A stretch of DNA of 64,000 nucleotides from Ophioceras dolichostomum (GCA_003049485.1 PYST01000089.1:1-64000), one strand, 5' to 3'. Positions 44,738 through 56,897 are shown, numbered from the stretch's first letter. Numbers and translations are program-made. Notes: generated by a model not told the origin, from the sequence alone.

Positions 44738-44936
44738 GATACTTGCTCCGTGGAGTAGCGCAATTCGGCAACGCTGACTTCAAAAGCAGGGCAAATCCCC
44801 CGTCCCTCCGTTAGCTTGGTAATAGACATTCCCCCTCGACACTCCTACTCTTGTCAACCCACCAGCACACCTTCAACACCACCTTCATTTTCACTTCACA
44901 AATTCACTCAGTGACGACAGACCAGCGAAGGTGCCG

Positions 44937-46748
44937 ATGGCCACCGCCGGATCAAGCCGAACTGTACCGGCCCAAAGCGCAGACAATCCAAGCGCTCCAC
45001 ATTTGGCTCCAGTCAACAACAGCCCCCTCGAGGACGCCGACTTCATCGACGGCACTACTCCGAGAGTCTACTCGCTAACATCCGCGGAAGACTTCGGTCT
45101 CCGCGACTGGCTAGTTAAGGACAGAAACGATGGCAACTTCTATGTCGTCGTGATTCCACGGCATATTTCGAAGAAAGGACACATCCAGCTCAACATGAGC
45201 CCTGACGATTTTCAAACTCTAGCAAATCTGCTGGAGATTCCGTTTGTTACGGCAAACCTATTTTTCCAGTACTTTCATACCGGCGAATTCCCTCGCCATG
45301 GCCGGAGCTCCTCCAACGTTCGCGATTGGCACGCAGTTCCGTTCCAGATTTGTCCCTACGATCTTCCTTCCCGCACCAATGAGCTGCTTGATCCTACCCT
45401 TATTTTCAGCACTCCTACATCCCACAGTCCTTCATCCACTGGCAACATAGCTATCCTCCTTGTAAACCACGAAGCGAACGTTCCGACGTTGGATCAACTC
45501 CTAGCTGTTCGCCGGCTCGCACCAACCGATGACGGGGAGATCACCACACTCAGGCTCATCAACTGTATCTTGCGCGCCTGCTTTATTTTGTGGGCGTTCT
45601 CTTTGGCATCGGCTTCCTACAGCCTTTCTTTGAGTGTGAGTTCTCATTGCGGATCGTCCAGGGGACTTGGTACATTCGTTTCTTGCAGTCGCTAACAACT
45701 AGATGTCCTCCAGAACGCGCAAGTCGTCGCGAGTGCCATCAGAGCTTTGCACGTAACGGGTTTCACAAGCGTGGGAGAGGATCAAGAAGAGATTCATAAG
45801 CTGGGAAGTGCAATGCAATGTCTGCGAGCCTCGCTCGACTATATGTCGGAGCTATTCGCCTGTGACGGGCTGAAGAACCATGAGAACGGCTCGCTGGAGC
45901 GAGAGATCGAGATCCTTGACAACTACCGCCGACGGTGCTGCTCGGATATCCATACACTAGAGCGCCAGGCTGAGCTGCTTGGGATAAGGGGGACGAGGGT
46001 AAGACAGTACGCCACGATAACCCCATTTTCCTCAAGAGACTAGTAGCTAATACTTCACTTGATTTACTGAGTAGGTGGCCGAGGTCATTCGCAGCAACCA
46101 GGACATGCGGTTACGCCACAACACCGAGGAGCTGCGGCGAATCGCGCGACTCGGTCGGGACGATGCGATTAGGTCCGAGAAGATGTCTCAAAGGATGGCC
46201 AAGGAGTCACGGCAGATGAAGCTATTGGCCTTCCTAAATATGGCTTTCCTCCCTTCTGCGGTCGTTGCGGTAAGTCTCCCTCAGGCATGGCTTATACTTT
46301 GCTGTTCTTTTCTTGCCTTCTCTTTTATTGTCACCCGCCTCCCGGAGCTGACAGGCTTGAAATTTGTTCTCCTCAGGCCTTCTTCTCGATGCCATTCATG
46401 GCCTTAGACGAGAACATGCTCTTCAAGAGTCCCGAGAGGGTCTGGATATTCTTTGTTTCCTCGCTGGCCTTGACCTCAATCACCTTCGCGATCTCGCTAG
46501 CCTGGGACCGAAATGAGGACAACAAGATGGACCTACTTATCAGGAGCGAGCAGGAAGAACCCGAAGAAGGGCAAGGGCACGAGGCGGACGGTCCACTTCT
46601 GAACGGAGCCTCGCAGCAACTGCCTCCCGACCCTTGGGTGGTTGATTGGTTGGTTGAAGAGGCTCAGGCGAGCGAAATGAGAGATGACAGAGCTGGCTCG
46701 GAGAACCAAGACACCGTAGCTGGCGAAAACCCGTCGAGAAATGGCTAG
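44937..46748 (+). CDS. CorA-like membrane protein (fungal type), second copy
   Basis: Four exons, 44937..45635, 45714..45998, 46075..46269 and 46377..46748, give 516 aa; all junctions are phase 0 with GTGAGT, GTAAGA and GTAAGT donors. The frame opens 6 nt earlier only at a GTG, so the ATG at 44937 (MATAGSSRTVP) is used. The N-terminal half (YVVVIPRHISKKGHIQLNMS, PDDFQTLANLLEIPFVTANL) is a soluble domain. The middle is helical (AMQCLRASLDYMSELFACDG, DNYRRRCCSDIHTLERQAEL). The end has TM1 KLLAFLNMAFLPSAVVAAFF and TM2 VWIFFVSSLALTSITFAISL, followed by an acidic tail. The CorA GMN signature is absent (FFSMPF). The fold suggests an ion transporter relative, but ion transport is unproven. The layout is the same as the gene at 13579-15277. 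Confidence 0.85.
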
Positions 46749-47360
46749 GGGCAAGAGCGTCCACCGATGCGTAAGGAAGCTTTTTGCTGAGAGAGGGACT
46801 TGTACTTAATCAGAGCTGCGACAAGCACGGGAGGATGTAGAGGACGACCGAGAGAATTCAAGAAAAAAGAAAGCAATGTCTTGAAATGTGGGAGACGATG
46901 GGATGACGCCGAGTAGGCGGGCATCTCCCTATTTGCCGACCAATCTTCCATCACCACTTTTGCTTGTGTTAGCACATAGCAACTTGAACTTCATGCCAAG
47001 GTCGCGAGCATCTCGGGGCGAGATTACCCGTATGACGGCCTGGCAGCCTGATAACTAGCAGAGTAGGCCAAAGCTCGGATCCAACGGGACGACCTCTCAA
47101 GGCACTTCAGGGGGGGCACCTACCTTGAAGTACCTATCTGAGGTAGTTACACAAAGGTTTCCGATCAGAGAGATAACCAAACACTGCCTGGCTATTTTAC
47201 TCTAATACCCAATTTCCTGGACCATGCGAGGTCATCGGGGACGTAGATAAGCAACTCGGCCTCAAGGCGACCTCTTTCAACAACTGGAATTTATTCCCTC
47301 AACCTGGATTGAGAACTTGGAGACCATCGCGACACAAGTCATCCCCTCATCACAATTCAG
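46749..47360. other. Spacer upstream of the amidohydrolase
   Basis: No clear gene. It contains a TACCT/AGGTA-type motif near 47117-47150 and a pyrimidine-rich end with a cacaattcag acceptor-like site at 47360, so a small first exon of the amidohydrolase may lie here. Confidence 0.35.
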
Positions 47361-48542
47361 GCCAATGAGAAGGTCACCATCCTCGCGCTCGCCCAACTGA
47401 GTATCCACGGCGGCGGCAAAAGCCTTGCCCCCGCCGATAGCGGATCCGACCACGACCACGACAACGTCCCCTTCTACACCATAGAAGAGCACTGGGCCTC
47501 CCCCGCCCTCGTCTCCCTCTTCATCAACAACGCCGCCACGCCGCTCTTCGGCATCGGCGGCATCGTCGACGCGCTTTCCGAGGTCGGCCCCCAGCGCCTC
47601 GCCGACATGGACGCCAACAACATCGCCGTGCAGGTGGTGTCGCACAGCCCCATGTCCGCAGAGGTGAACTACATGGTAGCCGAGACTCGCCACGCCAACG
47701 ACCAGCTCGCGGAGCGCATCGACGCCGCCGCAAAAGACCCGCACGGCAAGAGGAGGTTTCGGGGGTTCTGCGTGCTCCCCATGGCGTTCCCGGCCGAGTC
47801 GGCTGGCGAGCTGCGGCGCTGTGTCACGGAGCTCGGCTTCGTCGGTGCGTTGGTGGATGCGCACGTCGTGCGACCAGACCAGAGTGCATGGAACGGCTCG
47901 ATGCCGTCGTTTCCTATCACGGGCGGCAACGTCTTCTTCTACGACTCGCCCGCCTACGATGTCCTCTGGACGGCCTTGGTGGAACTGGACGTGCCCATCT
48001 ATCTCCACTCAATATTCCCGCCGCTCGACGACATGATCGCCAACAGCGCAGGGCTCTACGCCGGGTCTGCGACCAGCCCGCCATCCTTCTCCGACGGCTT
48101 CGGCGTGCGTCTCGGCACAGCCGCTTGGGGATGGCACTCGCACGTCGGCCTCGGCTTCCTCAAGCTGTATGTCGGCGGTGTGTTCGACCGCTTCCCGCGG
48201 CTGCAGGTCGTGCTCGGGCACATGGGCGAAATGGTGCCGTTCTACCTGTGGCGCACAAACAGGGTGCTGGGGGTGGGCAGGCCGGCTGGCAGTGCGACGT
48301 TGAGGGAGGTGTACGACCGCAACGTGCACGTCACCATGGCCGGGATCTGGAGCCTCGAGCCGCTGATGACGGTTCTAAACATGACGAGCAAGAAGCGGGT
48401 GCTGTATAGTGTGGACTACCCGTTCGCGAGCAACGCGGAGGGGAAGGCATTTATGGAGGTGTTGCGAACGAGTGGGCTGGTGGGGAAGGAGGATTATAAG
48501 GACATCGCTTATAGGAACGCCAAGAGGCTGCTGAAGATTTGA
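47361..48542 (+). CDS. Amidohydrolase-2 family decarboxylase-like enzyme (ACMSD / 2,3-dihydroxybenzoate decarboxylase type)
   Basis: The frame is open from about 47346; the start is unresolved, and the first in-frame ATG (47607) lies too far inside the domain. The metal-binding order of the family is visible: FYTIEEHW (Glu near the start), VPIYLHSIFPP (His), LQVVLGHMGEMVPFYLWR (His, the conserved GHMGE block) and VLYSVDYPF (Asp). These match the layout of metal-dependent decarboxylases acting on aromatic acids such as resorcylate, salicylate or dihydroxybenzoate. The domain from PFYTIEEHW to KRLLKI is about 350 residues, the usual length. It lies 240 bases from the 3' end of a convergent NRPS-like reductase gene, suggesting a shared aromatic substrate, which is inference. 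The upstream exon probably ends before the acceptor at 47360. Confidence 0.8.
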   Translation, partial: ANEKVTILALAQLSIHGGGKSLAPADSGSDHDHDNVPFYTIEEHWASPALVSLFINNAATPLFGIGGIVDALSEVGPQRLADMDANNIAVQVVSHSPMSAEVNYMVAETRHANDQLAERIDAAAKDPHGKRRFRGFCVLPMAFPAESAGELRRCVTELGFVGALVDAHVVRPDQSAWNGSMPSFPITGGNVFFYDSPAYDVLWTALVELDVPIYLHSIFPPLDDMIANSAGLYAGSATSPPSFSDGFGVRLGTAAWGWHSHVGLGFLKLYVGGVFDRFPRLQVVLGHMGEMVPFYLWRTNRVLGVGRPAGSATLREVYDRNVHVTMAGIWSLEPLMTVLNMTSKKRVLYSVDYPFASNAEGKAFMEVLRTSGLVGKEDYKDIAYRNAKRLLKI

Positions 48543-48780
48543 CATAAACTAGCAGCGAATGGACACTTCCAAGGTGCTGGTGGAAAGGTACAGGGTCTTG
48601 AACTGACCCCTGGCGTCTCACTGCACAATCTGCAGAAAGCTTAGAGTAACGACATCAATTTGGCCGCAAAACGCCATAAACCCTGGGGCAAGTGGTACTC
48701 TGTTTACACGTACAGTCCAATGAGCCTCAGGTAATGACAGCCACCCGATAAAAGGGTAAGATAACTCCCACCCGACGTGC

Positions 48781-51700
48781 TCAGAATGCCCATTGCCTGC
48801 ACCAATTCTTCATCAACCCCGGCGTAACAGCCTTCATCCCCGCCATCGTCTCGCTGTACCTCATCGTCCTCCCCATCTCAAACCTCACCCGCTCCTTCTT
48901 CCCCTCTGCATCCGCCACCAAGCCTCTGTAGAAATCCATCAACTTCACCCCTGGGTTCCTCGCTACATCCCCCTCCCTCATGCTCACCGCGCTTTCCTCC
49001 AGCAACGCGACCCACTCCCTCATAGGAACCACCTTCTTGATCCTCCCTCCCTTCTCCTTCTCACCACCAGCACCACCACCATAAAACTCCCTCACCGCAT
49101 CCGCCAAAACACCCCACTCCACCGTCCTCGGATTCACCCCATGGAAATACCCAATAATGCCTTTCAGCTCCCTCTCCGCCGTCACCCCCGCAACCTCAAG
49201 CACAAGCGCCGCAACCCCCTGAATAGGCGTCCAATCCACGAGCCCCAAATCGCCCGGCAGCGCGCCCAGGTAGAGCGAGCTCGCGACCAGCGACGGCAGC
49301 CACTCCTGCCTGTTCCAGACGCCCTCCTTCGACGTCGGGCCCGCGACCTGCCCGACCCTGACCACAGCGGTCGGCACACCCGATTTCCTGGTGGCTTCCT
49401 CCAGCATCAGAGAACTAACCATCTTCGACCTTCCGTATCCAGTGCTCGGCAGCGACATGTCACCCACGCTCTCCTCCGGCACGGGACCGGGGCCTCGCCA
49501 CCCATCGACGGACCCCACGGTGCTGACGAACACGATGGGAACCGCTCGCGTGGCCGCGGAGGAGAAGTCGATGAGGTGGCGCACGCCGCGGATGTGCGGC
49601 TCGAAGGACGCGAGCGAGATGTTGAAGTTGACGGGCCAGGCGTTGTGGATGATCCGATCGACCGAGGACAGGAGTCGATTGTACGTCGCATCGTCGAGGC
49701 CGAGTTTGGGATGCGAAAGGTCCGCGGAGAGGAAGGTCGTCTTCGGCAGGAAGGACGACGACGACAGGCCGCGGGAGGCGGAAGCGGCGCCCTGCCGGGC
49801 GGCGCCGCCGTCGGGGCCACGGTTGAGGCAGATTATTGAGGAGACTGAGGGGGAACGCGAGAGCATGTCGAGGAGGTAGGATCCCAGGGCGCCGGTCGAG
49901 CCGGTGAGGATGATGGTTTGGGAGGTGGAGGACGGTGGGGACTTGGGTGATGATAGGGGTGATGGGAGGTCGTGGGTGTATTTGGCGAGTTGGGCTTGCA
50001 TGCTGCGGACCTCTGTTGAGGCGGCCTGCTCGTGCCCGTTTTGGATGTTGTGGCTTCCTCCGTTGGCATGTTCTTTCCCGTTCCAGTTCCCGTTGGCGCC
50101 AGACGACGAGGCGTGATGTTGAGATGACGACACCTGTGTAAGGAAATGAGAGGCCAGCTGGCTCGGCGTCGGGTTGGCGTAGATGGTGCGCGTGGCCACG
50201 GCGCTGGCAGGGAGATCTGCCCCCGCGGCCTTGAGTCCGTGGCGGAGCTGCCGGGCTGCATTGATGACTTGCAGTGAGTCGATCCCGACGCTGAAGAAGT
50301 CCGTGTCAGGTTCGAGGATGGCCTTGCTGCGGAGCATGTTCCGAAACAGCTCCCGGATCGAGGCCGTGAGTGCCTCGTGGGAGGAGACGTCCACCTGGAT
50401 AACGCTGTCTCCCTCGCTGGCGCCCACGCGCTCGTACAGCTCGTCGACCTCCTTCGCGTACAGCTTGACGGCCGCGGCGCGCTGGATGGTGCCCTTTCCC
50501 GCACGAGGGAAGGGCTTTGCCGGGTCCGTGAGCGTGACGTACGGCCGGCCGATCTGGCCATGGGCGACGGTGCTCTCGTTGGCCTTGGCGACGAGCGGCC
50601 AGACGTCGTCGATGAACTTCATCCTTTCGTCTTCGCTCTCCGGCTGCTTCATGGGCTCGAGCAACATTGCCGGCTGGAAGCGTATGGTGCCGACGACGAG
50701 GGCCGACTTCACGGCCGGGTGGTCGGAGACTGTCTCCTCGATGGTCACCGGGTTCAGCTTCTCGCCGTTGGAGAAGACAATGATGTTGTCGACGCGGCCG
50801 TGGTACCTCCAGTGATTGGGGAGGATTGGGTGCTTCTTGTACATGTCCTTGCTGCTCCACTCGTTGAGCTCCGGGAACGTGTAGAAGATACCCTGGATCC
50901 CGGGCTCCTTGCTCTTCCGAACGAAGACCTGCTCAAAAACGTCGCTACCTTCGTGGTCAACGGGACGCCAGTCAATACCGGCGGCTTCTGAGTCGATGAG
51001 GAACCAGTCCCAGAGTTTCATGTCGTGATGGTTGTAGTACGCTGGTGGTGTGGCCCTGTATAGAAGGAAGGGGAGATCGGGCACGGATTAGCTTGCCTTC
51101 TTGTCTCCAGTTCTCGCCGGGTCAGCTATGTATTGCGTGCACTTACTCGGTGAACCCAATGATGCTGTAGATGTTCACGCCGTTCCTCACCAACTTGTCA
51201 CCGGCCTCACGGCCAAGTGCCCCTCCGCCGAAGATGACTCGATCAGTCTTTTTCAGGGCCTTGATGCCCTCAGGCAGGCTGCTCAACTCCTCGAGAATGG
51301 ATGGCAGCGTAATAACGCCGTCCACGTCGGCACATTCGATCGCGTCGAGTACAGACTGCGGCGTGGGAGGCTTCCCCGGAGTATCGAACGCGACGGGGTG
51401 AAGGTTGTAGATCGCTCCGATGATGATGTTGAAGCAGCCTCCAGTGTGAAACATAGGCATCGAACTGAACGTACGCTTTCCGTCCGTCAGGTTTTTCTTC
51501 CCTGCCCAACCTATCCAGTCTGGTTTATCCTTGTAGTAGTCCGCAACTGCGATCATGCCCACCCGCACGTCGACAGGCTTCGGAAAACCCGTGCTGCCAC
51601 TGGTGTGCAGGACCACGACGGGATCCCACTGAGCCTCCTCGAAGCTTTTGGTGTAGGGAACTAGGGGTGGGTCCCTTTTCTCGTCCGGACCGGGCTTCAT

Positions 51701-52156
51701 CCACGCATCCACCGAGGCCACCTCCATCGCCTCCATCTTCCGTTCTTGGAGCCACAGCTTGACAGAGTCACGCAAGGAGGCGTCGTAGCAGATCAGGTTG
51801 CAGTCGGTCTTGTCGAACAGATCCATCTGTCCCTCGTGCGAGTTCCGCGGCGAGATGAAGAGTGCCTTGTACCCAGCTTTGATGCAGGCTATCATGATGA
51901 CCGGGTAGCGCACATCGTTGGGGCCGATGTAGGCTATCGTGGGGAATGATCCGGGCTTGGGTCGCCCCCTGGCCAGGAGGCCGCCCGCCACGCGGTTAAC
52001 AGCGTCCGCAAACTCCTTGAAGGTGATCTTTTCCCAGCCATCTTTGCGATCGGAGGTCCGGGGTACCGAGAAGATCTCTCTGTCTGGCTCGGTCCGCGCC
52101 GTGTCATCAACGATAGAGGGGATGAGCCGCCATGGCTGCTTCAGCGAGTTAAGCAT
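48781..52156 (-). CDS. NRPS-like enzyme: adenylation, thiolation and thioester-reductase domains (A-T-R)
   Basis: Two exons, 51147..52156 and 48781..51055, give 1094 aa; the 91-nt intron (GTAAGT..TACAG) splits GFTE from ATPPAYY. The adenylation domain shows A3 VVLHTSGSTGFPKP (181-194), SSMPMFHTGG, A5 IIGFTEATPP, WRYHGRVDNIIVFSNGEKLN (about 419-438) and the A10 lysine region GKGTIQR (about 524). The carrier domain has DTDFFSVGIDSLQVI with the phosphopantetheine Ser near 597. The reductase domain starts IILTGSTGALGSYLLDML (about 718, NADPH-binding GxTGxxG) and has the YxxxK pair TGYGRSK (Tyr 877, Lys 881). No condensation domain is present. Such enzymes activate a carboxylic acid, often aromatic, and release it as an aldehyde. 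The substrate cannot be read here. Confidence 0.92.
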
Positions 52157-54791
52157 TTGTCTCTGATGGCGTTGGAACGTCCTAGAACTTCAATGATAGT
52201 TGATGACTTCTCCAGAGGAATGGCTTCGTGGGGGGAAGCAGTGTTATTGGCAGACGGTGTATCGTGTGATGAGTGCAATATCCTGAGTGATGTCGGGGAA
52301 TGGCCACAACTAAGCATAGGTAGGGCCCTTTCTTATATAGATCGGAGAGAGACTCGGACAGCGGGCACTGTTCGACGCCCAGCGCCTGGGAAGCATCCAG
52401 AGTTTACCGAAGATCCGAGCAGTTTTCTCATTGCTTAGCTCAACTGGCAGTGCGGATGATGCTGCAGCACACCATGGTGTGGATCGTTTGTATATGCGTT
52501 CTCACGAGCGGGAGTCGCCCCTCGATCGCTTCCCCCTTTCCGTCGATCTAGAGCTTAGGTACCTGGCCGCATCGATTTCTCTCAGGCCGAGCCGTGTTAT
52601 CCGAGGCCAAATTCTACGAAGCAGCTAGAAGGTTTTGAGCATTTCGTGCGGCACCTTCTCACATATCAACGGGGATGCTGCAATGACACAATGAAATCTC
52701 ACCCATCACACATGCGGCGATCGAGCCGTGGGGATCCGTCAACTTAGGTTCCTACCTAGGTAGGTACCTAGGTAGGCCATTGCGCGTTTCGAGCGGCACC
52801 TCGAGAATCGCTAGGATCTCCCCAGCATTATGCTTTTCGCCCCGCCTTTGAAGTTCAGGAAACCCGTTCCTTAACGTTAAAGTTGCCCTAAGCCGAGGCG
52901 CGAGGTAGTTGCTCGGAAGTTAGGTGCACACCTATACCATGCGTTAAGTCCGTCCCTCTATGTTGTCACAGATCACAGTATCGTCTTAAACGCTCGAGGA
53001 TGTCGGGCCGTACCTCACTTAGTGTGGCATCTTGGTAGATGTTCTTCCGCGAGTTTCTACCTACTTAGAAATTATCTTACATGCGTTGATCAGCGGTAGA
53101 CTTGTGGTGACTTGCTGAATTAGGGGGTTTAAAAAGCAGCGAGGCTGATATTGCGGCACGAAATCAATCTCCGACCTCGCATCGCAAGCTTCGCTGTGAC
53201 GTCGTCGCGCCAATAGACTAAATCCCCAAGTGGGCAAGTTGTAAGTGTCGAAACGCCGCCCGGCCCGGTATGTGATAGGTACTCGGTGCTCGCGCTGAGC
53301 TCGCGCTTCGGGCTGCGAACAAAGGGCGAGCTCTGGCCGCAGTGTAGGCCGACGACCGGAAAGAGACTCTGCGGCTCGAGCGGATCTCTCGGCGGTTTGG
53401 AATCAGACAGGATACATCTAGGAAAGTATCAAGGCAAGGGGTCTCTAAGTGGACTTCCCCACGATGGGGGGAGCAATGATGTCCCGAAGATTTGGTTGGA
53501 GACCGATGATATGCGAGCGTCCCATCTGTCGTGACGACCATCGAGTCATCAATCATCAACGAGTCCAAGTCTGCCCCGTGTCCGTCCCTAGCTGCTAAAG
53601 TGACTCAACGTTTCAATCTAACGCGGTCAACCTCCACAACAATAAATTCTATTTGCGGACGCGCTCCAGGCCCATTGAAACGAGAACATGAATGAGTCTT
53701 GCGTGGTCGGCCGGGTCGCCCCAGGTCCGGAACAGTGGGGCCGGGGCTCCAAGTCTGGGTCAGCACTGTGGGGTTGGCGGCGGGAATGACGGCCGGGACC
53801 GTGACGAAACCTGAAACAAAGGCTAACACGAACTTCCCGTCACCCTCAGCCCCGGAATTTCGTTAGGAAAAAAAGGCTCCCGTGAGTTATGAAGTAGGTA
53901 GTTAGTGATGCGATTGGTAAAACGACCCATCAAATCCATGATTTACGACGCATGACTAGAGGTAACTTCAATCCCGTTAACAGCATTTACGTAAAGGGCT
54001 GTGATCGGACAGATGATTGCACAGTGCAACGGTGAAGCCAGGGAGCCACTACATGTCTGCTGTATTTTTGTTTGCCGGCAGTGCATTTGGGCAGAGCAAC
54101 CAACAGACAGCCCCCAATCACTGGCCACATTCCAGGGCCCTGGCGGAATCTTGTCCCCTGAGCCGTCGCAGTTCCTCTGCTCAATGCAACATTAATGCAC
54201 TAGAATCACCTCACTAAATTAACGTGAACCCAACAGTGCGGATTTACAATGTCAGCGGGAGAAACAAACCGAGGAAAAATCATGACCAAAGCTCAAGTCG
54301 AATCGCACTGGCTCCCACGCCGCCTCCGCGATCAGGATTTCTTCCCCGGAATTTACCTCCATCTTTTGGCTCAGTTCGGGAGCCGGCTGCTCGGCCAGCT
54401 GCATTCCCAATGGAAGGGAAGAATGAAAGAGGAGAGTTAATACGACATAGACGGGCGCCCGGGAACGGCCACGCAAGCCAGTTTCACGGCCGCCGCCCAA
54501 CATGACCGGCCCGCTCAAACGAACCATCAAAGACACCCATCCATGACTGGCAAGAGAAGGGGGGAAGGGCCTTCTTCTTTGTCCGCAAATGAGCCTTATA
54601 TCCCGCTCTGGCGCGCTTTCCTCAGATCCTCCCTCTGTAGATAGGAGGGAAATACCAATCCTTCCTTTCATTATCGATATTTTCTTCTGTGATTCTTTTA
54701 CAGCATTTCCTGTGTGTTTTTGCTGGTGTGGTCTTGAGAGGTTGATCACACTCCTTTTTTCTTTACCCCTGAGTCGGCGAACAAGGAGAAG
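52157..54791. other. Long spacer upstream of the NRPS-like and ankyrin genes
   Basis: About 2.6 kb of divergent intergenic sequence without a recognisable gene. A conspicuous nested palindrome of TACCTAGGTA units lies near 52745-52780. T/C-rich sequence at 54640-54780 is likely the promoter and leader of the gene at 54792. Reverse frame 53218..53568 shows no family resemblance. Confidence 0.4.
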
Positions 54792-56897
54792 ATGCAGCTC
54801 CAACTCACATTGAACCCAAAACTTCCTCGAAGGACACCTAATAATGAAACCGACGTCGATGTCACGTCGGACACTGATCTACTAATCAGCTGCACCTACT
54901 CGAGCAAGATCCCACTTTTCTCTCTCCCTCCAGAAGTCTTGGGAGAGATATTTATTGCCTTGGTGCTATCCCGGGCAAACCCACAGCTATGGCGTCGTGA
55001 TCGCAAGGTCGTCCAGGCAGCCGAGGCGAGCCAGTCATACATTAGTACACCAGACATCAAGCGTGCTCTTCGGTTGAGGCTGGTCAGCAGTAAGTGCCTT
55101 CGTCCCTCGTCATCATCAGTGTCTCCATCAGCATCACCAGAAGGCCCAACATATCATCTTTTAGGCACAGAACGGACCTCGAACTTCACTGACACGATTT
55201 GTACCACAGGGGCCTTCCGCGACTACACCAACGAAGCCATCTTCCGGACCGGCATCCTCGACGACGTCATCAATGCCCACCACCTCACCCCCTTCATCTC
55301 AGACAGGCCCCAGGAGTGGGCCAAGTTCCTGCAGACTTACGTCGCAACGCTCGTATTCAGGGAGCGCGACCGGGAATGCCCCCGCGGCCGCTTCCGGCAG
55401 GTGGCCGAGCAGATCCACAAGCTCAAGGGCAGCCGCCCCGACGACGACCAAGACCTCTTTAGCTGCATCCGCGGCCTCTGCGAGCTCGTCGTCAGCAGCG
55501 GCGGTCAGCCCGGTCTCCGCGAGCTAGTCGGGCCCCCCAGCCCCTGGGCCAGCGAGATCCGCTACGACCACCTCGTGCTCGAGGGCGCGACGTGCCTGGG
55601 CCTGCGCGACGTCGTGTCCCGCGTCCTCAAAGAGGGCAAGACCGACCCGGCGACGAACGGCGGCTACAAGACGATCTGGGACATCATGACTCCCCGCGGC
55701 ATGACGCTCGACCGGCTCGTGCAGGTGGCGTCCCTGCGCGGCGACGTCGAGATGATCGAGCTCCTCATCTCGCTCAGCCCCGAGGTCAAACCCGGCACCA
55801 AATTCTCGCGAGACATCGCGTCCATCATGATCGGCTCCGCCGCGCTGGGCGGACACGCCAACGTGTTCAACTACGCGCTCGACCACGGCGAGCCACTGAC
55901 TCGCGACCCGGCCGACGCCTGCCACATGTACTGGGCCGTGCTGGAGCAGTCGATGCTGCTCGCCACCGAGCCCGAGACGTACCGCCGCAGCGCCGCCGCG
56001 CTGGCCCCTCCCGAGCTGCAGGAGATGAAGCCTCTGTGGGGCAGCCTCTTGCCCGGCAACCAGCTGGACACCGTGGTGTCCCCTCCGCCGTTCAGCCCGA
56101 ACTCGTTCACGCTCGCCCCCTTCACCCCTGACCTCGGCAGCCCGGAGCCGCCGCCTTTGTCGGCCGAGGCGTCGCTAGCGGAGCGCTACGGCGACCTGCT
56201 CTCGCGCATCACGACGAGCGCGCGCTGGAGCCGCACCGAGATGGTGCGGTTCGTGCTGGAGGACGAGCGGGGCCGCGAGCTGGGGGTCCTGAACAACCCG
56301 GACGCTAAGCGACAGGACTACGACGAGCGGAGGGCTGAGTGGGAGCGGGGAGGAGACAAAGCGGCGGCTGTTTCAGCGACAGGGCGCCATAACGACTACA
56401 TCGACGACACCCCGCTCAAGCTCGTCCCGCGCCCCACGCTCCGCCCGCTCCTCTCCGCCATCGAGGGCGGCGACTCGTCCATGGTGCGCATGATGCTGGC
56501 CCAAGGCGCGGACCCGAACTGGTTCCTGGCGGAGGACACGGCGCTGATGGCGGCGGTGCAGAAGAACAACGTGGACATGGTGAACGCCCTTTTGGACGCC
56601 GGAGCGGACATCAACGACGGTGCGCCTCCCCCGCTTGCGATCGCGGTACGGAACGAGAACGAGAAGATGTTCCGTCTGCTGCGGAGGCGGGGCGCTAGAG
56701 TTGACACGCCCGAGACAGGCGGGTGGGCGATGGCGTTTGCGAATGCGCTGGGGCTGGAGAGCATGGCGGATTTGTTGGTCGGGGAGGGCGTGGAGAGGGA
56801 TGCGGTGCTGTCGCATGTTTGCGGGCTGGAGGCGAAGAGCGAGTATAATTTCAAGTCGGGGGATTATGGCCCTGTGACGGCGAATTATTATTACTGA
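54792..56897 (+). CDS. Ankyrin-repeat protein with F-box-like N-terminus
   Basis: Two exons, 54792..55089 and 55210..56897, give 661 aa. The intron (GTAAGT..CCACAG) is 120 nt, so the frame stays open through it. Splicing gives RLVS-RAFRDYTNEAIFRTGI, the typical F-box-adjacent block. The N-terminus IPLFSLPPEVLGEIFIALVL resembles an F-box helix pair. A long helical middle follows (LRELVGPPSPWASEIRYDHL). Ankyrin repeats are near the end (RPLLSAIEGGDSSMVRMMLA, TALMAAVQKNNVDMVNALLD, LAIAVRNENEKMFRLLRRRG). A Pro/Ser-rich linker lies at about residues 400-440. It could be a substrate adaptor of an SCF ubiquitin ligase; this is inference and the F-box match is weak. There are no lesions. Confidence 0.78.
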   Translation: MQLQLTLNPKLPRRTPNNETDVDVTSDTDLLISCTYSSKIPLFSLPPEVLGEIFIALVLSRANPQLWRRDRKVVQAAEASQSYISTPDIKRALRLRLVSSKCLRPSSSSVSPSASPEGPTYHLLGTERTSNFTDTICTTGAFRDYTNEAIFRTGILDDVINAHHLTPFISDRPQEWAKFLQTYVATLVFRERDRECPRGRFRQVAEQIHKLKGSRPDDDQDLFSCIRGLCELVVSSGGQPGLRELVGPPSPWASEIRYDHLVLEGATCLGLRDVVSRVLKEGKTDPATNGGYKTIWDIMTPRGMTLDRLVQVASLRGDVEMIELLISLSPEVKPGTKFSRDIASIMIGSAALGGHANVFNYALDHGEPLTRDPADACHMYWAVLEQSMLLATEPETYRRSAAALAPPELQEMKPLWGSLLPGNQLDTVVSPPPFSPNSFTLAPFTPDLGSPEPPPLSAEASLAERYGDLLSRITTSARWSRTEMVRFVLEDERGRELGVLNNPDAKRQDYDERRAEWERGGDKAAAVSATGRHNDYIDDTPLKLVPRPTLRPLLSAIEGGDSSMVRMMLAQGADPNWFLAEDTALMAAVQKNNVDMVNALLDAGADINDGAPPPLAIAVRNENEKMFRLLRRRGARVDTPETGGWAMAFANALGLESMADLLVGEGVERDAVLSHVCGLEAKSEYNFKSGDYGPVTANYYY

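Noticed and set aside
43999..44780. Intact LTR retrotransposon or MITE at the direct repeats
   Set aside because: No internal coding region, primer-binding site, terminal inverted repeats or clear target duplication are visible; only two direct copies.
47277..48008. Reverse ORF of 243 aa
   Set aside because: Antisense shadow of the amidohydrolase, whose metal-site motifs are clear on the forward strand.
48793..49839. Forward ORF of 348 aa rich in His/Pro/Arg
   Set aside because: Antisense shadow of the NRPS-like reductase domain.
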